A stretch of DNA of 64,000 nt from NCBI RefSeq assembly GCF_014189455.1, contig NZ_CP050296.1:4708001-4772000 (forward strand). The letters are read 5' to 3'. The notes below the pieces were generated by a model. That model searched no databases, was not told the DNA's origin, and worked only from the letters and a program-made list of their open reading frames with translations. The DNA comes from Mesorhizobium huakuii (lineage in GTDB: Bacteria > Pseudomonadota > Alphaproteobacteria > Rhizobiales > Rhizobiaceae). Both the position numbers and the translations under genes were made by a program. Positions 1 through 8,185 of the stretch are shown here, piece by piece. How positions within the stretch are numbered: the first letter of the stretch is position 1; each line of letters opens with the position of its first letter.

Positions 1-99
1 GTCACCGCACGAGACATCCCAGAGGTCGGCGACCACGCCGTCCCATAGATGCCATTTCAGGTCGCCGATGACCGAAAAGCCCTCGATCCGGCTTTCCAT
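1..99 (-). CDS. N-terminal fragment of an unidentified protein, possibly an AraC-type regulator
   Basis: An open frame of 33 codons starts at the ATG whose complement lies at 97-99 and runs off the left edge. It encodes MESRIEGFSVIGDLKWHLWD and continues through VVADLWDVSCGD to the edge. The tryptophan-rich N-terminus resembles the sensor end of rhizobial AraC-family regulators, but no DNA-binding domain is in view, so the assignment is weak. A clean palindrome lies about 45 bases upstream of the start, which would suit a regulated promoter. Confidence 0.45.
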   Translation of the reverse strand, partial: MESRIEGFSVIGDLKWHLWDGVVADLWDVSCGD

Positions 100-141
100 G
101 CGTGCAACGAAGGTCAAGTCCTGTCTGTCTCCGAGGATAAT

Positions 142-162
142 ACATGATAAAAATAATCATGT
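142..162. promoter_or_regulatory. Palindrome upstream of the left-edge gene, candidate operator
   Basis: Inverted repeat ACATGAT and ATCATGT separated by 7 A/T bases. It lies in the 152-base gap between the end of the glutamine synthetase gene and the start of the left-edge gene. The AT-rich spacer in an otherwise GC-rich region suits an operator or promoter element. The binding protein is unknown. Confidence 0.35.
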
Positions 163-251
163 TTATGCCCGGTTGAGGATCGCATCGCAAGCCCCATGCT
201 TCTGCGGTCGATCAAGGGGCGTGCGGAACCGATATCCCCGGTCAGTTGGGA

Positions 252-1655
252 TTAGACACTTTCGAGATAGGTCTCGATCTCGAAATCGCTGACGTTGAGG
301 GCGAAGGTGTTCAGTTCCTGGCGTTTGCAGGCAACAAAGGAGTCGCGCAGAATCCCCGGGAAAATCTCCGCCACATGCGTTCCGCTTTCGAAGGTGGCGA
401 TGGCGGAGGCCCAGTCCGGCGGCAGCTTGGCTGGTGCCGCGCCTTGTCCGTCATTCCCGGTCGGCTCGCCCGGCGACATCTGCCTTTCGATGCCGATCAG
501 CGCGGCGCCCAATATGGCGGCCAGCACCAGATAGGGATTGGCGTCCGCTCCCGACACGCGGTGCTCGATGCGGCGCGCGGCGGTCGGGCCGCCGGGAATG
601 CGGATCGCGACCATGCGGTTCTCGTAACCCCAGGCGACCGCGGTCGGCGCATAGGAGCGCGGGCGAAGCCTGCGGTAGGAATTGAAGTGCGGCGCAAACA
701 CCAGCGTGCTTTCGGCCATCGCCGCCAGCAGCCCGCCGACCGCGTGGCGCATGATTTCCGAGCCCTGATCGGTGCCGTCGTCGAACACGTTGCGCCCTTC
801 GGCGTCGATAAGGCTGAAATGGACGTGAAAGCCGTTGCCGGCCCGATCGCCATAGGGCTTGGCCATGAAGCAGGCGGCAAAGCCGTGCTTGCGGGCGATG
901 CCCTTCACCGTGCGCTTGAACAGCACCGCATCGTCGGCGGCCCGCAAGGCGTCGGCGACATGGTTCAGGTTGATTTCGAACTGGCCGACGCCATTTTCGG
1001 CAATCGCCGTATCGACGGGAATGCCTTGTGCCCGGCAGGCTTCGTAGACGTCATGGATGAAGGCCTCGAAATCGTCGATCTCGTCGATCGACAGCGCCGC
1101 ATCGGAATCGAGGCGCCGCCCGGTGACCGGCGAGACAGGCCCCACCGGCCGCTGCGATTGCGGATCGACCAGGTAGAATTCAAGTTCGGTCGCCGCGACC
1201 GGGGTCAAGCCGAGCGCCTTGTAGCGGTCGAGGATGCGGGCCAGCGCCCGCCGGGGATCGCCGAGATAGGGTGCGCCGCTTTCATCGGCGAGCCAGAGCG
1301 GGACGAGTGCCGTCGGATGCGCCGTCCAGTCCACCGGCAGAATGCCGCGTCCCGTCCATTGGCAGAGGCCATCGGCATCGCCGGTCGAGAAAACCAGCGT
1401 GTTGCCTTCGATATCCTCGCCCCAGATGTCGAGCCCGATCAGCGAATAGGGCATGCGCAGCTTGCCTTCCAGCGCCTTGCGAGCCTGCTCGACGGGTATG
1501 CGTTTTCCCCGCATGACGCCATTAAGGTCGCACACAGCCGCCCTCAGACTCTGTATGTCGCTTCTGCTTTCAAGCCAGCTCAAAACGTCCGCAATTGCAT
1601 CGCTCAATTTCAAAACCTCTGGTTTTCGAAGGTGCCTCAGCCTGATCGGCCGCAC
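252..1655 (-). CDS. Glutamine synthetase family protein (gamma-glutamyl ligase, PuuA/GlnT-like)
   Basis: A class I glutamine-synthetase-fold ligase of about 467 residues. Family features visible are the beta-grasp start with DLNGVMRGKRIP, the metal/glutamate-binding TELEFYLVDP and ENGVGQFEINL, the ATP-site segment GNGFHVHFSL, and the late motif SGADANPYLVLAAILGAALIG. These sequences match the gamma-glutamyl-polyamine or gamma-glutamyl-amine ligases of rhizobia better than housekeeping GlnA, which has the typical adenylylation loop. It probably joins glutamate to an amine in a nitrogen-source pathway; the amine cannot be read from sequence. The start is uncertain: GTG at 1655 or TTG at 1613, neither with an ideal ribosome site. 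The GntR regulator upstream on the same strand is the likely controller. Confidence 0.82.
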   Translation of the reverse strand: MRPIRLRHLRKPEVLKLSDAIADVLSWLESRSDIQSLRAAVCDLNGVMRGKRIPVEQARKALEGKLRMPYSLIGLDIWGEDIEGNTLVFSTGDADGLCQWTGRGILPVDWTAHPTALVPLWLADESGAPYLGDPRRALARILDRYKALGLTPVAATELEFYLVDPQSQRPVGPVSPVTGRRLDSDAALSIDEIDDFEAFIHDVYEACRAQGIPVDTAIAENGVGQFEINLNHVADALRAADDAVLFKRTVKGIARKHGFAACFMAKPYGDRAGNGFHVHFSLIDAEGRNVFDDGTDQGSEIMRHAVGGLLAAMAESTLVFAPHFNSYRRLRPRSYAPTAVAWGYENRMVAIRIPGGPTAARRIEHRVSGADANPYLVLAAILGAALIGIERQMSPGEPTGNDGQGAAPAKLPPDWASAIATFESGTHVAEIFPGILRDSFVACKRQELNTFALNVSDFEIETYLESV

Positions 1656-1694
1656 TGTCCCTGGTAAAAAATGCTTGTGAGTTTTCGGGAAACT

Positions 1695-1714
1695 TATCCG
1701 ACTGTTGTCGGATA
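1695..1714. promoter_or_regulatory. 20-base palindrome upstream of the glutamine synthetase gene, candidate GntR operator
   Basis: Perfect inverted repeat with arms TATCCGAC and GTCGGATA around TGTT. It sits about 40 bases upstream of the ligase start in the gap between the ligase and the GntR regulator, both on the minus strand. Size and symmetry suit an FCD-type GntR dimer. A hairpin terminator is less likely: read on the minus strand it is not followed by a T run. Confidence 0.5.
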
Positions 1715-1895
1715 TTTTTCCTTATTTTTTCAAGTCACTAACCGGGATATCGGGAGGCATTTCAAAACCAATTGCGCGATCTGCGATCGCAACATAGAGG
1801 CAAGAAGATGGAAAGCCAAGGGGCATTCGGCGTGCCGGCTCGCCGCAGGGCAGGTGCGACCGGCCTTAGGGTCGAACGACTGTCGCCCGGCAACC

Positions 1896-2594
1896 CTAGC
1901 TTCTTGCGTCCGGAAATCTGGCCTGCCGCAGGATGTGTGCAGCGCCTTCTTCGATGTCGCGCACGATGGCCCCGCGGGCGCGCGCCGCGTCCTGCGCCTC
2001 GATCGCGGCGACGACTTCCTCGTGATAGTCGATGTCGAGGATGGAGGAGAGGTCGTCCTCGAAGCCCATGGCGAGATTCCTGAGGAAGGGGCCAACCTGC
2101 ATCCACACGGTCTCGATCAGGAAGATCATCTGCTCGTTGCCGCAATGGCGGTAGATCGAGAATTTGAAGGCGTAATTTTTCCTCAGATAATCGTCGATAT
2201 CGCCCTGGCGCGCCGCCAGGGTCAATTCGGTGCTGTGGCGCCGGATCGTCCGCAGATTGTTGCCGTTGATGCGTTTTGTCGCGAGCTCTGTCGCCGAACC
2301 TTCGAGGATCGTTCGCACGGCGGTCAGTTGCGAGAATCGGTCGGCCGAAATGACGGGCACCTCGACGCTGCCGTTCGGCATCGGGCTCAGCGCCCGCAGC
2401 GCCTGCAACCGCATGAAGGCGCTGCGCACCGGCATGTCGCTGGTGCCGAGTTCCTTGGCGAGCTTGCGCGAGGTCAGCTTCTGCCCGGGCGTTAACTGGC
2501 CGGACATCAGGGCCCGCACAAGCTCCAGATAGACCTTCTCATGCAGGGGCGCGCTGTCGACGGCGCTCAACCCGAATTGTGTTCTGTCGGCCAT
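1896..2594 (-). CDS. GntR-family transcriptional regulator (FadR/FCD subgroup)
   Basis: About 232 residues from the ATG at 2594; an upstream ATG at 2648 would add 18 residues lacking domain features. The N-terminal winged helix is seen in HEKVYLELVRALMSGQLTPG, then TSRKLAKELGTSDMPVRSAF. The C-terminal FCD ligand domain has the R-x-LEGSATELA helix and the spaced acids and histidines typical of the subgroup. It lies directly upstream of the glutamine-synthetase-like gene on the same strand, with a 20-base palindrome between, so it probably controls that gene in response to an amine or related metabolite. The ligand is inferred from context only. Confidence 0.8.
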   Translation of the reverse strand: MADRTQFGLSAVDSAPLHEKVYLELVRALMSGQLTPGQKLTSRKLAKELGTSDMPVRSAFMRLQALRALSPMPNGSVEVPVISADRFSQLTAVRTILEGSATELATKRINGNNLRTIRRHSTELTLAARQGDIDDYLRKNYAFKFSIYRHCGNEQMIFLIETVWMQVGPFLRNLAMGFEDDLSSILDIDYHEEVVAAIEAQDAARARGAIVRDIEEGAAHILRQARFPDARS

Positions 2595-3026
2595 GGTCGG
2601 GGGCGCTACTTCATTCGTTCTGAGATCTCGCCTGACGACCACGGACAATCACGATCGGGCCGATCATGGCGGGAGGCCGAAGCCTGCGGTTTATTGGACC
2701 ATGATAGACGCTTCAATCCTTGCACGGCAAGACTTGGCGCGTTGCCACCAGGCCTCGGAATTCGGCTCGCCGCAGCGCTCACCGTGACGCCCGGATTGCC
2801 GGGTTTTTCGGCCTGGCTTGCAGGCGCGCGGCATCGCGGGCGCCGTCTGCAATATCGTCATCACAAATCTTGAGCTTGCGCGCACTTGCACGTCCGGCCG
2901 CTCTCTGGCTTTTTGGGGCACCCATCCGAACGGACTGATTCGCGTCATGCCGCTCGATTGCAATGTCCTAGAGGCAGTCTGCTCGTGGGTCGTGAAGCGC
3001 GCGCAATTGGCGAAGGAGAAGCAGGC
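2595..3026. other. Intergenic stretch without a supported gene
   Basis: About 430 bases between the GntR start and the FtsZ pseudogene. Short open frames here on both strands show no recognisable domain. A small hairpin, CCCGG and CCGGG followed by five T (2790-2808), looks like a plus-strand terminator but has no plus-strand gene before it. The last part must hold the promoter of the ftsZ-like gene; a clear Shine-Dalgarno AAGGAGA lies just before 3027. Confidence 0.5.
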
Positions 3027-4057
3027 ATGGCCGAGTTCAAGAAGCCGGAAATCTCCGAGATGAGACCCAAGATCACCGTTATCGGCGTCGGTGGCGGTGG
3101 CGGCAACGCCATCAACAACATGATCACGGAGCAGCTTCAGGGAACCGAATTCATCGCCGCCAACACCGATGCGCAGGCGCTGACCATGTCGAAGGCGACG
3201 CGGCTGATCCAGCTTGGCGCCCACGTGACCGAAGGCCTTGGCGCCGGTTCGCTGCCGGAGATCGGCCGTGCCGCGCCGAGGAATCGCTCGACGAGATCAT
3301 GGATCATCTGGCCGGCACGCATATGTGCTTCGTCACCGCCGGCATGGGCGGCGGCACCGGCACCGGCGCAGCCCCAATCATTGCGCAAGCGGCGCGCAAG
3401 GCCGGCATCCTGACGGTGGGCGTCGTCACCAAGCCTTTCACCTTCGAGGGCAGGCGCCGCATGCAGATGGCCGAGGAGGGCATCGAGCGTCTGCGCGAGG
3501 CCGCCGACACGGTGATCGTCATTCCGAACCAGAACCTGTTCCGCATCGCCGATGCCAAGACCACCTTCGCCGACGCTTTCGTCATCGCCGACCGGGTGCT
3601 TTATTCCGGCGTCAGCTGCATCACCGACCTCATCGTCAAGGAAGGCCTGATCAATCTCGACTTCGCCGACGTCAAATCGGTCATGCGCGGCATGGGCCGC
3701 GCCATGATGGGAACCGGCGAGGCCTCGGGCGAAAGCCGGGCGATGAAGGCCGCGGAAGCCGCGATCGCCAACCCGCTGCTCGATGAAGTGTCGATGAAGG
3801 GCGCCAAGGGCGTGCTGGTCTCGATATCGGGCGGTCGCGACATGACCCTGTTCGAGGTCGACGAGGCCGCCACCCGCATCCGTGAAGAAGTCTACGAGGA
3901 CGCCGACATCATCGTCGGCGCCATCTTCGACAAGAGTATGGAAGGCCGCTTCAGGGTTTCGGTGGTAGCGACCGGTCTCGATAGGGCGATCGCCGATGCC
4001 GATGCCGGCATCGCGCATGACCGTGCTGTCCAGTCGCCATTGCGGACGCTGCAGTAA
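3027..4057 (+). pseudogene. ftsZ: Truncated FtsZ paralogue (FtsZ2-like), disrupted by a one-base frameshift
   Basis: A tubulin-like GTPase lacking the long C-terminal tail of the main cell-division FtsZ; the product would be about 343 residues, as in the short second FtsZ of rhizobia. It begins [12 protein letters not shown], followed by [17 protein letters not shown], an AANTDAQAL segment and [12 protein letters not shown]. At 3271-3276 the frame breaks: GRAA should be followed by [12 protein letters not shown], but one base is missing, and the frame resumes as [19 protein letters not shown] with the tubulin signature [10 protein letters not shown]. The synergy segment and T7 region follow intact and the stop is at 4057. 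Either a real inactivating deletion or a sequencing error; the rest of the frame is well conserved, so the lesion would be recent. Confidence 0.85.
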
Positions 4058-4250
4058 GCCATATCCGTCGCACAAGCATCCTCCCGGGAGACATCACCGA
4101 AAGACAGCTGTCTGCCTGCGGGCCAGATCGGCCGGCGCAATTATTGCAGTCGGCTGTATCGACCTCTATCCCTCTGCTGCTACAAGAATCCGTCACATCA
4201 GGCCATCTATACTGGCAGTGGGCGTTTGTTCGAGCGACGAGAGGCGCGGC

Positions 4251-5648
4251 TTGGAATTTGACTTGAAAACCATCGAAGCGCTCGCGCCTGATCAGGCGTC
4301 GTTGAGCTCCGCTTCCAAGTTGACCAAGCAATCGAACTGGCCCCGGCTCGAAAAGAACGAACAGCTGGCGCTTATCTGGGGCGAATGCCAGGGCTCCGGC
4401 TCCAATCCCTATCGCGTCGTCGTCGACACCGGTGACCACGGCTACAAATGCACCTGTCCGTCGCGAAAGTTCCCCTGCAAGCACACATTGGCGCTGATGT
4501 GGATCGCTGCCACCGCGCCGGCGAGTTTCACCGCCGCCGGCTCGACGCCGGAATGGGTGAACGATTGGCTCGGCCGTCGCCGGAAGATCACCTCGCAGCC
4601 GGCTGCACCGGCGCTTGGTGCGGGAGGCAAGAGCATTGGCGAGGCCGCGCGCGACGATGAAAACGCTGCTGTCGAGGATGCCGCCGCGATCGAGCGCCGC
4701 GAGGCCGCGCAGCGCAAGCGCGCCGAGGATACGCGGTCCTCGGTCTCGGCGGCATTGGACGAACTCGATCAATGGATATCGGATCAGTTGCGGCTCGGCC
4801 TTGCCGGCTTTGTCGACAACAGCAGCGATCGTTGCCGCCGTATCGCGGCACGGCTGGTCGACATGAAGGCGACGGCACTCGCCGGCCGCATCGACGAGAT
4901 TCCGTCACGGCTGATGGGTCTGCGCAGCGAGGAGCGGCCGGACGCGGCGATCCGCGAACTCGGCAAGCTTGTGCTGCTGGCCAAGGCCTGGCGCTCGACG
5001 CCTGACGATGCCGAACTGAGACGGCTGGTGTCGACCTCGGAAAGCCGCGAGCAGGTTCTGGCTAATCCCGAGGCGATCCAGGTCGAAAGCGTCTGGGAGG
5101 TGCTTGGCGAGAAGATCGAGACGCGCCGTGACGGTCTTGTCAGCCATTCAACCTGGCTGCTCGATCTGAAGAGCGCGGCCCCGCAATTTGCTCTCCTGCT
5201 CGACTATTTCCCGGCCTCTGCCGGCCGCCGGTCGAACGCCTTCACGCCGGGCGATCGCTTCGACGCGAGGCTGGTCTTTTATCCGGCGCGCCAGCCGCTG
5301 CGGGCGCTGGTGGTGGAGCGCAAGGGCGATGTTTCGTCAGGGCAATGGCCGGATTTCGGCTTTGACGCGGTCGATCCGCTGGCGGCCCATGTCGCCCACC
5401 AGGACACAGCCCCCTGGCTCACCGATAGTCCGGTCATGCTGCCGCCCGGCGCGATCCTGCTGGACGATCGCGGCGATGCCTGGTGGCAGTCGGCCGATGA
5501 TCCGCACGGCATCGCCTTGCCGATCGCCGATACCGTCAGCCCAACATTGCTTGGGTTGGACCTCGCGGCGACAGCAGCGCTCTGGAGCGGCAGCCGGCTT
5601 CACCTTCTTGCGGCGCAAAGCGGCTTTGGGAGGCTTGATCTGTCGTGA
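4251..5648 (+). CDS. SWIM zinc finger protein, first gene of the MoxR/VWA cassette
   Basis: About 465 residues from a TTG at 4251 preceded by GAGAGG; the open frame extends further upstream but without family resemblance. The SWIM zinc-binding signature C-T-C...C-K-H lies near residues 67-78 (YKCTCPSRKFPCKH). After it comes a charged alanine/glutamate-rich helical stretch, then a large domain with no recognised catalytic motif. SWIM domains bind DNA or protein partners. The stop overlaps the start of the DUF5691 gene by four bases, showing translational coupling. Genes of this type recur beside MoxR ATPases and VWA proteins, so it probably acts as an adaptor or target receptor in that assembly. 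Its exact role is unknown. Confidence 0.75.
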   Translation: MEFDLKTIEALAPDQASLSSASKLTKQSNWPRLEKNEQLALIWGECQGSGSNPYRVVVDTGDHGYKCTCPSRKFPCKHTLALMWIAATAPASFTAAGSTPEWVNDWLGRRRKITSQPAAPALGAGGKSIGEAARDDENAAVEDAAAIERREAAQRKRAEDTRSSVSAALDELDQWISDQLRLGLAGFVDNSSDRCRRIAARLVDMKATALAGRIDEIPSRLMGLRSEERPDAAIRELGKLVLLAKAWRSTPDDAELRRLVSTSESREQVLANPEAIQVESVWEVLGEKIETRRDGLVSHSTWLLDLKSAAPQFALLLDYFPASAGRRSNAFTPGDRFDARLVFYPARQPLRALVVERKGDVSSGQWPDFGFDAVDPLAAHVAHQDTAPWLTDSPVMLPPGAILLDDRGDAWWQSADDPHGIALPIADTVSPTLLGLDLAATAALWSGSRLHLLAAQSGFGRLDLS

Positions 5649-7072
5649 ACGAGATCGAGCAGACGGGTCTCGCGACCATGCGCGACTGCTGGATCACCGG
5701 CGGAACCAGCTTCGACCTGGCTCCGGTCGGTTGGAAGGAGATCGCAGGCAGTGCTAATCCCGATGAGCGTGAGCGCCGATTGCTGGCGATTGCGGCGCAA
5801 GCCCTCGAAATCGCCTTGCGGCCGGCCGCGCCAAAGACGCTGAAGCGGCGCCCGCCGCTGCCCGAGCTTGCCTTGCCGATGCTGCCGGAGCGGTTGCGGC
5901 CGCTGTTTCGGGCGGCTCTGAAACAGGCCGCCGACGCAAGGGGCAAGTCGCGCGTGGTGGCCCTCGTTGCCAGCCGCGGCTTCGTGCTGCATCCGATGGA
6001 CTGGATGCCGGCCGCGTCGGATCAGACCAGTCCGGATGTCTATGCGCCGTGGGTCGACTGGCAGGCGGGGGTGGACGGCGAAAAACACACGAGACGGGAG
6101 CAACTGACGGCTGAGAACTGGGACGATTTCTATCCCGCCGCACGCCGCACGGCGCTGGCCGATATGCGCCGCACCGCGCCGGCTGCGGCGCGGCAGCTGA
6201 TCGAGACCAGGGGTTCAAGCGAGCCGGCGGAGGTCAGGCTTGCGCTCATCGCGCTCATGCATTTCGGCCTGGGCGCCGACGACGTGCCGTTCCTGAAAAG
6301 CCTGTCCGCCGACCGCTCCGGCAAGGTGCGCGAATTGGCCGGCCGGCTGCTGGCGCGGTTGGGAGAGCATGGCCAGCCAGGCGATGGCGGGCCGGAAGAC
6401 CCGATAGCCGAACTCGCCGCCTTCATCACGGAAGGCAAATCCGGCTTCATCCGCCGCCGCACCACCTACGCGCCGGCAAAGCTGAAATCCCCGGCACAGG
6501 AACGGCGCCGCGCCGAACTGTTCGAAACCTGTAACCTGGTCGATCTTGCTGCCCGCTTCGGCGTCACCGAATCCGACTTCATCGGCGCATGGCAGTTCGG
6601 CGCCGACAACAATGTCGATATCCTTGTCGCTCGCATGGTCGCAGCGTCGGGCAGCGATGCGGCGGTCGCGCACATGGCCGACACGCTTGTCGCCGAGGGC
6701 GGCAAGCCCGCGCTTTTCGTCCTGCATTTGATGCCGCGTCTGGACAGTCGCCGGCAGCGTGTCCTGGTCAGGCTGATCCTGAAGGACACGCAATATCTTG
6801 GCGCGCTCAGCCTGGCCGAGGGCGTCGAAGCAGGCTGGCTGGACTGGGCCGACCTGACCAACGGCAAGACGCTGCCGGCACTGCGCACCGCTGTCGCGGG
6901 AAACGACGACGCCGTGAAGCGCGGCGTCGACCAGTTTCTGGAAACGCTGGGCTTTCTCGCCACCGCCGCGGCGGCGGAAAAATTGATCGGCGATGTCGTC
7001 GCGGCCGGCATGGCGCCGGCAGCACCGTCGCTTGGTCTTCTGCGCCTCAACGCATCCCTGACCGGCCCTTGA
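5645..7072 (+). CDS. DUF5691-family protein of the MoxR/VWA cassette
   Basis: About 475 residues from a GTG overlapping the SWIM gene stop. It begins with a helical region, then a conserved block around GKSRVVALVASRGFVLHPMDW, a W-rich segment and a long alpha-helical C-terminal half resembling HEAT-like repeats (for example VRLALIALMHFGLGADDVPFLKSL). No enzyme motif is visible. I recognise it as the DUF5691 family by its context and conserved blocks. The repeat-like build suggests a scaffold binding other cassette members. It ends 29 bases before the MoxR gene. Confidence 0.65.
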   Translation: MNEIEQTGLATMRDCWITGGTSFDLAPVGWKEIAGSANPDERERRLLAIAAQALEIALRPAAPKTLKRRPPLPELALPMLPERLRPLFRAALKQAADARGKSRVVALVASRGFVLHPMDWMPAASDQTSPDVYAPWVDWQAGVDGEKHTRREQLTAENWDDFYPAARRTALADMRRTAPAAARQLIETRGSSEPAEVRLALIALMHFGLGADDVPFLKSLSADRSGKVRELAGRLLARLGEHGQPGDGGPEDPIAELAAFITEGKSGFIRRRTTYAPAKLKSPAQERRRAELFETCNLVDLAARFGVTESDFIGAWQFGADNNVDILVARMVAASGSDAAVAHMADTLVAEGGKPALFVLHLMPRLDSRRQRVLVRLILKDTQYLGALSLAEGVEAGWLDWADLTNGKTLPALRTAVAGNDDAVKRGVDQFLETLGFLATAAAAEKLIGDVVAAGMAPAAPSLGLLRLNASLTGP

Positions 7073-7101
7073 ATGAACATGATCAATCCGGAGAACAGCA
7101 A

Positions 7102-8181
7102 ATGAACGCAGCCATCCGTCTTCCGGTCGAGCAGGCCTACGCCGCCGAATTGCAGGCCCTCGCGCGCAACGACGACAGGCAAAGACCCGCCGGCTGGAGC
7201 CTGTCGCCAAAGGCGGTGCTGACCTATCTGCTTGGCGGAAAGGCTGACGACGGCACGCTGATAACGCCCAAATATGTCGGCCGTCGCCGGCTGATGGAAA
7301 CGGCGGTGGCGACGCTCGCCACCGACCGAGCGTTGTTGCTGCTCGGTGTTCCCGGCACCGCCAAATCCTGGGTGTCGGAGCATCTAGCCGCCGCCATCAT
7401 GGGCGACTCGACGCTGATCGTGCAGTGCACGGCCGGCACCGACGAGAACCAGGTCCGCTATGGCTGGAATTACGCGCAGCTTCTGGCCAAGGGCCCAAGC
7501 CAGGAGGCGCTGGTGCCGACGCCGCTCTACCGCGCCATGCAGGACGGCAAGCTCTGCCGCCTCGAGGAACTGACGCGCATGGGGTCGGATGTGCAGGACA
7601 CGCTGATCACGGTGCTGTCCGAAAAGATGATGCCGATCCCCGAACTCAACACCTCGATCTATGCGCAGCGCGGCTTCAACATCATCGCCACCGCCAACAA
7701 CCGCGACAAGGGCGTCAACGAATTGTCCTCGGCGTTGAAACGCCGCTTCAATGTCGTCGTGCTGCCTTTGCCCGAAGACATGGCGGAGGAAGTGGCGATC
7801 GTCTCCAAGCGGGTCGGCGAGATGGCCGGCGGCCTCGACCTGCCGGTGCCAAAAAATGTCGGCGAGGAGATTGCCCGCGTGCTGACCATTTTCCGCGAAT
7901 TGCGCTCTGGTGCAACGGCGGACGGCAAGGTGACGTTGAAGACGCCGTCCGGTTCACTGTCCACGGCAGAAGCGATTGCAACCATGGTCGGCGGCCTCAG
8001 CCAGGCGGCCTGGTTCGACAGCGGCAAGCTCGGTGCTGAAGGCCTTGCCGCCAGCCTTGTCGGCGCGATCGTCAAGGATCCGGTGCAGGACAAGCTGGTG
8101 CTGGAGGAATATCTGGAAACCGTGCTCAAGAAGCGGCCCGATTATGCTGGCTACTACGCTGCCTTGAACGCCGCGATCTGA
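7102..8181 (+). CDS. MoxR-type AAA+ ATPase
   Basis: About 359 residues starting MNAAIRLPVEQAY, with GGAGAA seven bases before the ATG. The Walker A motif is GVPGTAKS (residues 82-89). The Walker B region reads KLCRLEELTRM, an unusual RLEE where most MoxR proteins have a more hydrophobic FLDE-type strand. Sensor 1 is seen in FNIIATANNRDKG and the arginine-finger region in ELSSALKRRFN. MoxR ATPases act as chaperone-like remodelling machines with VWA-domain partners; here the partner is encoded two genes downstream. It lies in one operon with SWIM, DUF5691, DUF5682 and VWA genes. Substrate unknown. Confidence 0.88.
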   Translation: MNAAIRLPVEQAYAAELQALARNDDRQRPAGWSLSPKAVLTYLLGGKADDGTLITPKYVGRRRLMETAVATLATDRALLLLGVPGTAKSWVSEHLAAAIMGDSTLIVQCTAGTDENQVRYGWNYAQLLAKGPSQEALVPTPLYRAMQDGKLCRLEELTRMGSDVQDTLITVLSEKMMPIPELNTSIYAQRGFNIIATANNRDKGVNELSSALKRRFNVVVLPLPEDMAEEVAIVSKRVGEMAGGLDLPVPKNVGEEIARVLTIFRELRSGATADGKVTLKTPSGSLSTAEAIATMVGGLSQAAWFDSGKLGAEGLAASLVGAIVKDPVQDKLVLEEYLETVLKKRPDYAGYYAALNAAI

Positions 8182-8185
8182 CGCC

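Noticed and set aside
2790..2808. Terminator-like hairpin with five T on the plus strand
   Set aside because: No plus-strand gene lies upstream; short GC stem probably by chance.
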